The notes beneath the pieces are model-generated. The model was given only the letters and a program-made list of their open reading frames with translations, ran no database searches and was not told the origin of the DNA. From positions 62,001 through 126,000 of the forward strand of contig NZ_ACZP01000020.1 in the NCBI RefSeq assembly GCF_000176175.1: a DNA stretch of 64,000 bases, given 5' to 3'. Positions 53,208-61,723 of the stretch are shown piece by piece. The position numbers were made by a program, and so were the translations under genes. This DNA comes from Vibrio furnissii CIP 102972 (GTDB taxonomy: Bacteria > Pseudomonadota > Gammaproteobacteria > Enterobacterales > Vibrionaceae). The stretch's first letter is position 1. Each line of letters begins with the position of its first letter.

Positions 53208-54878
53208 ATGCTTGCCAATATTAAGAAAACCGCACTTGCAGCCGCAGTTATTGCTGCAGCAACCAGCGTTTCAGCTCCGGCATTTGCCCGTAGCGAGCTA
53301 ACCATCGTGCCTGATTTCTACCCTACCATGGTGCGTAACTTCAACCCGTACCTAGCCACAAACCTACGTACCACCACCGACTTCATCTACGAGCCGTTGG
53401 TTGTATTTAACGAAATGCATGGCAACACTCCGGTGATGCGCCTGGCTGAAAACTACAAGATGTCTGACGATCTGATGAGTGTGACGTTCGACATCCGTAA
53501 AGGTGTGAAATGGTCAGATGGCCAAAAATTCACAGCAAACGATGTGGTTTACTCGTTTAACCTGCTGAAAAACAAGCCTGAGCTTGATCAGCGCGGTATC
53601 AACAACTGGGTCACCAGCGTAGAAAAATTGGATGATTACAAAGTCCGTTTCCGTTTGACGGAAGCGAACTCTAACGTTCCTTACGAAATTGCTCAGGTGC
53701 CGATTGTGGCAGAGCACGTTTGGAAAGACGTCAAAGATCCAACCACATTTACGAACGAGAATCCGGTAGGTACAGGTCCATTTACGGTTATCGATACCTT
53801 TACACCACAGCTTTACATTCAGTGCCGTAACCCGAATTACTGGGATTCTGCCAACCTAGCCGTGGATTGTCTGCGCGTGCCACAAATCGCAAACAACGAC
53901 CAACTCTTGGGTAAAATTGTTAACTCAGAACTCGACTGGACATCATCATTCGTCCCAGACATCGACCGTACCTACGCAGCAGCGAACCAGAATCACCATT
54001 ACTGGTATCCAGCGGCAGGGACACAATCGTTCGTCGTGAACTTCAAAAACGCTGACCCAGCGAAAAAAGAAGCGCTGAACAATGTTGATTTCCGTCGTGC
54101 ATTCTCAATGGCACTCGATCGTCAAACCATCATTGATATCGCGTTCTACGGCGGCGGTACCGTGAATGACTTCGCATCCGGTCTGGGTTACGCCTTCCAA
54201 TCTTGGTCTGACGAATCAGTTCATAACAAGTACAAAGGCTTCAACACGTACGATGTAGACGGTGCGAAAGCACTGCTAGCAAAAGCGGGCTTCAAAGACA
54301 TCAACGGCGACGGCTTTGTTGAAACGCCATCGGGTAAATCATTTGAACTGCTGATTCAATCACCAAATGGTTGGACTGACTTCAACAACACCGTTCAGCT
54401 TGCGGTTGAACAATTGCAAGATGTGGGTATCAAAGCGAAAGCGCGTACACCAGAATTTGCGGTTTACAACCAAGCCATGCTGGAAGGAACGTACGATGTG
54501 GCGTACACCAACTACTTCCACGGTGCAGACCCATACACTTACTGGAACAGTGCATACAACTCAGCACTGCAGAAAGGTGATGGCATGCCTCGCTTTGCGA
54601 TGCACTTCTTCACTGACAACAAACTGGACGGTCTGCTAGACAGCTTCTACAAAACAGCAGACAAGAACGAGCAGGTTGAAATCGCACATGGCATTCAGAA
54701 GATCATCGCTGAAAACCAAGTGACTGTGCCTGTGATGTCTGGTGCATGGATGTATCAGTACAACACCACGCGTTTCACGGGTTGGTGGAATGAAGAAAAT
54801 CCAAAAGGCCGTCCAAGCATTTGGGCTGGTATCCCTGAGCGTCTACTGCACGTACTGGACCTAAAACCAGTTAAGTAA
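53208..54878 (+). CDS. cbp: Periplasmic chitooligosaccharide-binding protein CBP
   Basis: 556-residue family 5 solute-binding protein (SBP5). A signal peptide ends at SAPAFA, giving a mature start RSELTIVPDFYPTMVRNFNP, which matches the V. cholerae CBP (VC0620) I remember. CBP binds (GlcNAc)n for the ABC importer. When empty, it holds ChiS inactive. AAGGA precedes the ATG. It is the first gene of the operon. The following 164-base gap carries two hairpins, typical where a binding protein must be made in excess. Confidence 0.95.
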   Translation: MLANIKKTALAAAVIAAATSVSAPAFARSELTIVPDFYPTMVRNFNPYLATNLRTTTDFIYEPLVVFNEMHGNTPVMRLAENYKMSDDLMSVTFDIRKGVKWSDGQKFTANDVVYSFNLLKNKPELDQRGINNWVTSVEKLDDYKVRFRLTEANSNVPYEIAQVPIVAEHVWKDVKDPTTFTNENPVGTGPFTVIDTFTPQLYIQCRNPNYWDSANLAVDCLRVPQIANNDQLLGKIVNSELDWTSSFVPDIDRTYAAANQNHHYWYPAAGTQSFVVNFKNADPAKKEALNNVDFRRAFSMALDRQTIIDIAFYGGGTVNDFASGLGYAFQSWSDESVHNKYKGFNTYDVDGAKALLAKAGFKDINGDGFVETPSGKSFELLIQSPNGWTDFNNTVQLAVEQLQDVGIKAKARTPEFAVYNQAMLEGTYDVAYTNYFHGADPYTYWNSAYNSALQKGDGMPRFAMHFFTDNKLDGLLDSFYKTADKNEQVEIAHGIQKIIAENQVTVPVMSGAWMYQYNTTRFTGWWNEENPKGRPSIWAGIPERLLHVLDLKPVK

Positions 54879-54891
54879 GCGTTCTATCTTT

Positions 54892-54914
54892 GCGGCGCAC
54901 CCATTGTGCGCCGC
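54892..54914 (+). repeat. Strong hairpin after cbp
   Basis: GCGGCGCAC-5-GTGCGCCGC, perfect 9-base GC-rich arms, 14 bases after the cbp stop, without a T-run. It probably protects the cbp 3' end or causes partial termination. Confidence 0.75.
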
Positions 54915-54921
54915 TGATTAA

Positions 54922-54969
54922 AAATCCCCTGATTTCATTGTCCATATGGCGCTCGTCGTTAGGGGATTT
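54922..54969 (+). repeat. Second inverted repeat in the cbp-permease gap
   Basis: AAATCCCCT and AGGGGATTT, perfect 9-base arms separated by 30 bases. With the preceding hairpin it fills most of the 164-base gap. Confidence 0.6.
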
Positions 54970-55042
54970 CTCGCTCTCAATTTCGCTAGGAGCGGCCTGA
55001 AGCCAATTCAGGAACAAACTGGGTGAGTAAGGTGTGTGAGTT

Positions 55043-56029
55043 ATGGGTTATTTTTTAAGACGTTTGTCGTTCTATTTTGTCGCATTGATCGTTGCTGCGA
55101 CACTCAACTTTGTTATTCCGCGAGCAATGCCTGGTGACCCGGTTACCATGATGTTTGCTAACGCGACAACTCAAGTAACGCCAGAACGAATCGAAGCGAT
55201 GCAAAAGCTGCTCGGTTTTGTCGATGGCCCTTGGTACGTGCAATATGCCACGTATATGAAAAGTATCTTCAGCTGGGAGCTGGGGACCTCCATCAAATTT
55301 TATCCACTAAGCGTCAATGAACTGCTCGGTAGCGCCTTTGGTTGGTCGCTGTTCCTTGCCGGCACCGCGGTGGTCATTTCCTTTTCGATTGGTTCCATCT
55401 TAGGCATTTTTGCGGCTTGGAAACGTGGTAGTCACTATGACACCTTCATCACACCGGGCATGTTGGTAGTCCAAGCGGTACCGCAAGTGGTGATCGCCAT
55501 GCTGGCCATGTTCACGTTTGCCATCGGTTTAGGCTGGTTTCCAACAGGCTATGCCTACACCGCCGGAACAATTCCAGACTGGACCAGTTGGACCTTCATC
55601 AAAGATGTCGGCTACCACGCCATTCTCCCGCTGGTCTGTGCGTCAGTGGTCCAAATTGGTGGCTTTTTGGTCAACATGCGAAACAACATGATTAACCTGT
55701 TGGCCGAAGACTACATCACGATGGCCAAAGGTAAAGGATTGAGCGAGAACCGCGTAGTCTTTAACTACGCCGCGCGAAATGCGCTGTTGCCGAGTGTCAC
55801 CGCCCTCTCCATGTCGTTGGGCATGGCGATTGGGGGTCAGCTCATCATTGAAATCATCTTCAACTATCCGGGTCTCGGTACGGTGTTGTTCAACGCCATT
55901 ACAGCCCGTGACTATCAAGTACTGCAGGGTCAATTGCTGATCATGACACTGTTTATGCTGTTTTTTAACCTGCTGGCGGACATGTTGTACGTCGTACTCG
56001 ACCCGCGTCTGCGCAAGGGAGGTAAATAA
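55043..56029 (+). CDS. Chitooligosaccharide ABC importer, permease 1 (DppB-type)
   Basis: 328-residue inner-membrane permease of the OppB/DppB group, with about six helices. The N-terminal segment NFVIPRAMPGDPV is typical, and a permease loop with the EAA-type signature lies near 210-240. Sequence type alone would say peptide transporter; its place between CBP and chitin enzymes indicates chitobiose/chitooligosaccharide uptake, as for VC0619. The second permease starts 2 bases after its stop. Confidence 0.9.
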   Translation: MGYFLRRLSFYFVALIVAATLNFVIPRAMPGDPVTMMFANATTQVTPERIEAMQKLLGFVDGPWYVQYATYMKSIFSWELGTSIKFYPLSVNELLGSAFGWSLFLAGTAVVISFSIGSILGIFAAWKRGSHYDTFITPGMLVVQAVPQVVIAMLAMFTFAIGLGWFPTGYAYTAGTIPDWTSWTFIKDVGYHAILPLVCASVVQIGGFLVNMRNNMINLLAEDYITMAKGKGLSENRVVFNYAARNALLPSVTALSMSLGMAIGGQLIIEIIFNYPGLGTVLFNAITARDYQVLQGQLLIMTLFMLFFNLLADMLYVVLDPRLRKGGK

Positions 56030-56031
56030 TC

Positions 56032-57057
56032 ATGAAAGCCCTTTGGAAACTACTGCGCGGCAACCGAGTCGCCATGGTGGGTGTCACCATTTTAAGTATC
56101 TTCCTGTTTATCGCTGTCGCAGCCCCGCTGATCACAAAGCATGCTCCCGATAAGCGTACAGGGAACCCACATGAATACCCTGCATTTGTCGTGAAAGCGG
56201 CCAAAGCCAACCCTGAGGGTTGGGTCGCTGAAAATCTGGCAACCGACCGCCGTACTTTGGCGATGTCGAAAAAAGCCGATCACACCTTAGGCACGACACG
56301 GATGGGTCGCGACGTGTGGTCACAAGTAGCTTACGGTGCTCGCGTGTCACTGGCCGTGGGATTTGGCGCCGGGATTACCGTGTGTTTTCTGGCCACCGTC
56401 ATTGGGGTGTCAGCCGGTTATTTCGGGGGACGCGTGGATGATTTCCTCACCGCAGCCATGAACATCATGCTGGTGATTCCACAATACCCATTGCTGTTTG
56501 TGGTGGCTGCCTTTATCGGGGAAGCTGGACCACTAACCATTTCTCTCATCATTGGCTGTACCTCGTGGGCTTGGGGGGCTCGGGTTGTACGCGCTCAAAC
56601 ACTCGCTCTGCGTGAAAAAGAGTTTGTGAAAGCAGCTGAAGTCCTAGGCGAATCCTCCTGGCGCATCATCTTTGTGGAAATTTTGCCGAACCTCATCTCG
56701 ATTGTCGGCGCAAGTTTCATCGGTTCCGTGATGTACGCCATCATGATGGAAGCCACCATCTCGTTCTTGGGTCTAGGCGATCCAAACACCATCAGCTGGG
56801 GCATCATGCTCTACAACGTGCAAACGTCTTCTTCCATGCTGATCGGCGCTTGGTGGGAACTCCTAGCACCGTGTATCTCCTTGACCTTGTTGGTGACTGG
56901 TTTGGCACTGCTGAACTTCGCCGTGGATGAAATTGCGAACCCGCAATTGCGTTCTCACAAAGGCATGAAACGTTGGAAAAAACTGGCCGCACAAGACAAG
57001 CAAGAGCGTAAGCCTGAGCCTGCGCCACAAACCCCAATCTGGAGCGGAGACAAATAA
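56032..57057 (+). CDS. Chitooligosaccharide ABC importer, permease 2 (DppC-type)
   Basis: 341-residue OppC/DppC-type permease. An N-terminal helix is followed by a periplasmic loop of about 60 residues, then five helices. The coupling loop to the ATPases is AAEVLGESSWRIIFVEILPN. GGGAGG, shared with the end of the previous gene, sets the ATG at 56032. The next gene starts 2 bases after its stop. It should pair with permease 1 to form the channel. Confidence 0.9.
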   Translation: MKALWKLLRGNRVAMVGVTILSIFLFIAVAAPLITKHAPDKRTGNPHEYPAFVVKAAKANPEGWVAENLATDRRTLAMSKKADHTLGTTRMGRDVWSQVAYGARVSLAVGFGAGITVCFLATVIGVSAGYFGGRVDDFLTAAMNIMLVIPQYPLLFVVAAFIGEAGPLTISLIIGCTSWAWGARVVRAQTLALREKEFVKAAEVLGESSWRIIFVEILPNLISIVGASFIGSVMYAIMMEATISFLGLGDPNTISWGIMLYNVQTSSSMLIGAWWELLAPCISLTLLVTGLALLNFAVDEIANPQLRSHKGMKRWKKLAAQDKQERKPEPAPQTPIWSGDK

Positions 57058-57059
57058 TC

Positions 57060-58043
57060 ATGACAGCACCACTTATCTCGATCCGCAACTTATGTGTGGA
57101 TTACATTACCGACGCAGGCGATGTACGCGCCTGCAATAACGTCAGCTTTGATATCGCTCCCGGTGAAGTGTTTGGCCTGGCCGGCGAGTCAGGTTGTGGT
57201 AAATCGACCGTCGCATTCTCGTTGATGCGCCTGCATAAGCCGCCCGCATTCATCACTGGTGGCGAAGTGATTTTCAACGGTGAAGACATTCTGAAATACA
57301 GCGATGACCAAATGCAGGCATTCCGCTGGAGCCAAATGTCGATGGTGTTCCAGAGTGCGATGAACGCCCTCAACCCGGTTCTGACCATGGAAGAGCAGTT
57401 CTGCGATGTGATCATGCGCCACACCACCATGAACCGCCAACAAGCAAAACGTCGTGCAGAAGGATTACTGGAAATTGTCGACATTCACCCTAGCCGTTTG
57501 AACGACTATCCGCACCAATTTTCCGGCGGCATGCGTCAACGTCTGGTGATTGCCATCGCTTTGGCGCTCAATCCAAAGATGATCATCATGGATGAGCCGA
57601 CCACCGCACTGGATGTGGTGGTGCAGCGTGAGATCCTGCAAAAGATCTACGCCCTGAAAGAAGAATTTGGTTTTTCAATTTTGTTCATCACGCACGACTT
57701 GTCGCTGATGGTCGAATTCTCAGATCGCATCGGCATCATGTATTCCGGAGAACTGATTGAAGTCGCGCCGTCTAAAGAAATTCTGCAGAGCCCGTATCAC
57801 CCCTACACCAAAGGCCTTGGCAGTTCGTTTCCACCATTAACCGGGCCAAAAACTCGCCTAACGGGCATTCCGGGGAACCCGCTCAACCTGCTGGAAATTC
57901 CACAGGGTTGTCGTTTTCAGGCACGCTGCGATCGCGTACACGAAACCTGTACCAAGATCCCAACCAGCCTGCGTCAAATCGAGCCGGGACGTTTATCCAA
58001 CTGCCACCTGTATGGTGAGCCCATTGCCCAAGTGAAACTGTAA
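57060..58043 (+). CDS. Chitooligosaccharide ABC importer, ATPase 1 (DppD-type)
   Basis: 327-residue cytoplasmic ATPase. Walker A is GESGCGKST, the ABC signature FSGGMRQR, and Walker B IIMDEPTTALD. The C-terminal OppD/DppD extension holds a cysteine pattern (GCRFQARCDRVHETC, then NCHLY) found in nickel/peptide-type ATPases, some of which carry an Fe-S cluster. GGAG precedes the ATG. It acts with ATPase 2 as a heterodimer. Confidence 0.92.
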   Translation: MTAPLISIRNLCVDYITDAGDVRACNNVSFDIAPGEVFGLAGESGCGKSTVAFSLMRLHKPPAFITGGEVIFNGEDILKYSDDQMQAFRWSQMSMVFQSAMNALNPVLTMEEQFCDVIMRHTTMNRQQAKRRAEGLLEIVDIHPSRLNDYPHQFSGGMRQRLVIAIALALNPKMIIMDEPTTALDVVVQREILQKIYALKEEFGFSILFITHDLSLMVEFSDRIGIMYSGELIEVAPSKEILQSPYHPYTKGLGSSFPPLTGPKTRLTGIPGNPLNLLEIPQGCRFQARCDRVHETCTKIPTSLRQIEPGRLSNCHLYGEPIAQVKL

Positions 58044-58075
58044 GTCCGGTAGAGACAGAATTTCTGGAGTCCAAT

Positions 58076-59071
58076 ATGAGTAAACAATTCGGCGAACTAC
58101 TGGTGGAAGGCAAAAATCTGGTCAAGGATTTTCCGATCAACAGTAACGCACTCAAACAACCCATGATGCGCGCCATCAATGACGTGTCATTCAAAATGTA
58201 CAAAAGCCGTGGTTTGTCCGTGGTGGGTGAATCCGGTTCGGGGAAATCCACCACCGCGAAAATGATCGCCAAAATGTATGCCCCGACCTCAGGCGAGATC
58301 GAGTACAAAGGGCGCGACATTCAAACGATCAAATCACGCTCTGATCTAATGCATTACCGCGAAGGCGTGCAAATGGTATGGCAAGATCCGTTCGGCTCAC
58401 TCAACCCAACGCACACCATTTTTCATCACATTGCGCGCCCATTGTTGATCCACAAGAAGATCAAACCCGGCAATAAAAAAGAATTACAAGAACGCGTTTA
58501 TGACCTCTTAGAACAAGTGGGCCTGATCCCACCGAAAGAAACTGCGGAAAAGTACCCGCACCAACTTTCCGGCGGTCAACGTCAACGGGTCAACCTCGCA
58601 CGAAACATTGCAGTCGGTGCAGAAGTGGTGTTGGCCGATGAGCCCACGTCCATGCTCGACGTCTCGATTCGTGCAGGGGTTTTGAACCTGATGGAAGAGA
58701 TGAAGTTCGAGAAGCAAATGTCGCTGCTGTACATCACGCACGACATCGCGACTGCACGTTACATCGCCGAAGATCTCGCGGTGATGTACGTCGGCCACAT
58801 GGTTGAATGGGGCGACACCGAAGCCATCATTCACGATCCTCAACACCCTTACACACAACTGCTGGTGTCTGCGGTACCGGATCCGAAAAAATCGATCCAC
58901 GAAAAGCTCAAAGGGAACAAAGGGGACATTCCACTCTGGACCCCCGATTCAGTCGGTTGTCCGTTTGCGGGACGCTGCCTGCACGCCTCCGACAAATGTC
59001 GCGAGCAACTGCCCGGCGTCACCCAGTTGTCAGACAACCATTTTGTCCGTTGTTACTTGTACGAAAACTAA
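58076..59071 (+). CDS. Chitooligosaccharide ABC importer, ATPase 2 (DppF-type)
   Basis: 331-residue partner ATPase. Walker A is GESGSGKST, the signature LSGGQRQR, and Walker B VVLADEPTSMLD. The C-terminal cysteine pattern (GCPFAGRCLHASDKC, then RCYLY) is parallel to that of ATPase 1. GGAG lies 8 bases before the ATG. A short GC-rich hairpin separates it from the GH9 gene. Confidence 0.92.
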   Translation: MSKQFGELLVEGKNLVKDFPINSNALKQPMMRAINDVSFKMYKSRGLSVVGESGSGKSTTAKMIAKMYAPTSGEIEYKGRDIQTIKSRSDLMHYREGVQMVWQDPFGSLNPTHTIFHHIARPLLIHKKIKPGNKKELQERVYDLLEQVGLIPPKETAEKYPHQLSGGQRQRVNLARNIAVGAEVVLADEPTSMLDVSIRAGVLNLMEEMKFEKQMSLLYITHDIATARYIAEDLAVMYVGHMVEWGDTEAIIHDPQHPYTQLLVSAVPDPKKSIHEKLKGNKGDIPLWTPDSVGCPFAGRCLHASDKCREQLPGVTQLSDNHFVRCYLYEN

Positions 59072-59077
59072 GTTCAA

Positions 59078-59096
59078 GCGCCTGCGTCGCAGGCGC
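59078..59096 (+). repeat. Hairpin between ABC importer and GH9 gene
   Basis: GCGCCTGC-GTC-GCAGGCGC: perfect 8-base arms, 3-base loop, seven bases after the ATPase stop. No T-run. Confidence 0.75.
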
Positions 59097-59117
59097 CAAT
59101 TCACTCGGAGACGTTGA

Positions 59118-60842
59118 ATGCAGTTACTCATCAACCACATTGGCTATGAAACTTTCGGTCCCAAGCAAGCAGTTTTGCTAACGCATGTGGCCTATTTGCA
59201 AGTTGAAGAAGCCTTATTGGTTTGCGCCCGCACTCACCGAACGGTTGAGCGCATCGCTTTTCAATGTGGTGGCCAGGTTGCTCACTGGCATCAAGGGTAT
59301 TTTCATCGTATTGATTTTTCTCATATTCGCCGTGAAGGCGAGTTCTATTTATGTGTCGAAACCGCGCAATCGCAGCCATTTACCATAGGTGAAGGGGTGC
59401 TGATGCAACGTACATTTTCCGATGTACTGCACTATTTCAAATCCCAACGCTGCGGCGGCACGTTTGACCAACAGGATAAGCACGTACCGCTTCTGGGCAC
59501 ATCAACCACTGCCGATGTGCACGGAGGCTGGTACGACGCTTCAGGTGACGTCAGTAAATATTTAAGTCACCTTTCTTACGCCAACTATTTGAACCCACAA
59601 CAAACACCCATGGTGGTCTGGAACATGTTCAAAGGGCTGGCGCTTTTAGACAATCACTCGGGTTTTGCACCGTTTTCTCGCACTCGCCTCAAGGAAGAAG
59701 CGTTGTTTGGTGCTGATTTTCTGCTTCGCATGCAAAATCCCGAGGGATTTTTTTATATGACGGTCTTTGATCAATGGAGCAAAGACACGGCGCAACGGGA
59801 GATTTGCGCCTATGCCACTCAACAAGGCGTGAAGTCAGATGCCTATCAAGCAGGCTTTCGTCAGGGTGGCGGGATGGCGATCGCTGCCTTGGCTGCGGCG
59901 GCTCGCGAACGCATCGGCGGAGAGTTTACGCCACAGCATTATCTGGCTGCGGCTGAACACGGCTATTGGCATTTGAAAGCCGACAATGCACGTTACTTAG
60001 ATGATGGCGAAGAGAACATCATCGATGAGTATTGCGCGCTGATGGCCGCGTGCGAACTATACACGACCACGCAACAACCGGATTACTTGCACCAAGCGCG
60101 CGAATGGGCCACTCGCTTGATGGCGCGTCAGCATAGCGACGACCAGCAGCAATATTTCTGGTCGGCCAACCGCGATGGCTCACGCCCCTATTACCACGCG
60201 GTCGAAGCAGGCTTACCTGCGCTGGCTTTGTGTCAATATCTGGCGATTGAAACCGAAAGCAACGCACGCCACAACGCCATACAAATTCTTCATCGCGCAT
60301 GTCAGTTCGAGCTCAGCATCACGCGTGAAGAGCACAACCCGTTTGGCTACCCACGCCAATACGTCAGCGATGTTCACGGCGGTAAACGCAGTGCCTTTTT
60401 TGTTACCCACGACAACGAAAGTGGGTACTGGTGGCAGGGCGAGAATGCGCGTTTGGCGTCACTGGCCACCATGGCCTTTGCTGCGCAAACCTACCTCACT
60501 GACGAGACGCTGAAACACGCTCTGTTACAAATGGCACACAACGCACTCGACTGGATTGTCGGCCTCAACCCCTACGACATGTGCATGCTCGACGGGCATG
60601 GTCGCAACAACCCAGACTACCTGCCTCAGCTGGGATTCTTTAATGCCAAGGGCGGCGTGTGCAACGGCATCACCGCCGGTTTCGATGATGAACAAGACAT
60701 TGCCTTCAACCCCACACCGCACGATCAAGATCTGTTGCAAAACTGGCGTTGGGGCGAGCAATGGATTCCACATGGCGCTTGGTACCTACTGGCCATCATT
60801 CACCAATTTGAGTTTTTCTCAACGCAGCGAGGTGAGGCATGA
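59118..60842 (+). CDS. GH9 exo-beta-D-glucosaminidase-like enzyme
   Basis: 574 residues with an N-terminal Ig-like domain (NHIGYETFGPKQAVL) and a GH9 (alpha/alpha)6 barrel. The catalytic-base pair is D140 and D144 (GGWYDASGDVSKY), and E547 in RWGEQW is a candidate acid. There is no signal peptide, so it is cytoplasmic and not an endocellulase. A Photobacterium GH9 enzyme of this type is reported as an inverting exo-glucosaminidase. It lies next to the glucosamine kinase gene, which supports a role in partly deacetylated oligosaccharides. Its stop overlaps the next start. Confidence 0.87.
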   Translation: MQLLINHIGYETFGPKQAVLLTHVAYLQVEEALLVCARTHRTVERIAFQCGGQVAHWHQGYFHRIDFSHIRREGEFYLCVETAQSQPFTIGEGVLMQRTFSDVLHYFKSQRCGGTFDQQDKHVPLLGTSTTADVHGGWYDASGDVSKYLSHLSYANYLNPQQTPMVVWNMFKGLALLDNHSGFAPFSRTRLKEEALFGADFLLRMQNPEGFFYMTVFDQWSKDTAQREICAYATQQGVKSDAYQAGFRQGGGMAIAALAAAARERIGGEFTPQHYLAAAEHGYWHLKADNARYLDDGEENIIDEYCALMAACELYTTTQQPDYLHQAREWATRLMARQHSDDQQQYFWSANRDGSRPYYHAVEAGLPALALCQYLAIETESNARHNAIQILHRACQFELSITREEHNPFGYPRQYVSDVHGGKRSAFFVTHDNESGYWWQGENARLASLATMAFAAQTYLTDETLKHALLQMAHNALDWIVGLNPYDMCMLDGHGRNNPDYLPQLGFFNAKGGVCNGITAGFDDEQDIAFNPTPHDQDLLQNWRWGEQWIPHGAWYLLAIIHQFEFFSTQRGEA

Positions 60843-61714
60843 GGGTCTATTACGCTGGCATCGATGGCGGTGGCACCTCCTGCCGCGCGCGTATTCGCGA
60901 TGCGTCCGGTGCTTTGATTGGCGAAGCCAAGACCGGCAGCGCCAACCTGTTGCTTGGCGTGGAACGCGCGATGGACGCCGTCATTCACGCCATCACCTTA
61001 GCTGCCGAACAAGGCGGGCTGAATAACGATAACTTTGGTCAACTGCACGTGGGCTTGGCGCTGGCTGGCGCTGAGCACCAAGCGACTTGGCATGCCTTTA
61101 TGCAGTTGCCACACCCGTTTGCGTCGCTCACGCTCAATACCGATGCCTATGGTGCATGTCTCGGCGCGCACCATGGTGACAACGGCGCCATCATGATTGC
61201 TGGCACCGGCTCATGCGGCTTGTTCTTGCAAGACGGCCACCAGCATGTGGTCGGGGGGCGTGAGTTCCCGATCTCCGATCAGGGCAGTGGCGCGGTGATG
61301 GGACTGCGCCTGATTCAACAAGTGCTGCTGATTGAAGATGGCATTTATCCGGCCACGCCACTCAGTCAGTGTGTCATGCAGCATTTTGAACACGATGTTG
61401 ACGCCATTGTCGCGTGGTCGAAAACCGCTTTACCTCGCGACTATGGTCAATTTTCGCCGCAGATTTTCGCATTGGCGAATCAAGGTGACACGCTAGCAAT
61501 ATCCCTGCTGAAACAGACAGCAGCGGATATCGAAATGTTTTTGAACGCCCTGCATCGCAAAGGGGCACAGCGAATCTGCTTGATGGGCAGCATCGCGGAA
61601 CGCATTCACGCATGGTTATCCCCTCCCGTTCAGCAATGGATCGTCGCACCGCAAGCGGATGCGATGGAGGGCGCATTAATGTTTGCCGGCAAAGCCGAGC
61701 ATAATTTGTATTAA
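60839..61714 (+). CDS. gspK: Glucosamine kinase GspK (BadF/BadG family)
   Basis: 291-residue ASKHA-fold kinase. The phosphate loops are GIDGGGTSCRARI and MIAGTGSCGLFL, the sugar-binding aspartate lies near NTDAYGACLGA. The V. cholerae homologue (VC0614) phosphorylates glucosamine with ATP. The ATG overlaps the GH9 stop by 4 bases (ATGA), so the product-forming and product-using enzymes are translationally coupled. Confidence 0.9.
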   Translation: MRVYYAGIDGGGTSCRARIRDASGALIGEAKTGSANLLLGVERAMDAVIHAITLAAEQGGLNNDNFGQLHVGLALAGAEHQATWHAFMQLPHPFASLTLNTDAYGACLGAHHGDNGAIMIAGTGSCGLFLQDGHQHVVGGREFPISDQGSGAVMGLRLIQQVLLIEDGIYPATPLSQCVMQHFEHDVDAIVAWSKTALPRDYGQFSPQIFALANQGDTLAISLLKQTAADIEMFLNALHRKGAQRICLMGSIAERIHAWLSPPVQQWIVAPQADAMEGALMFAGKAEHNLY

Positions 61715-61723
61715 GGGTTGCTC

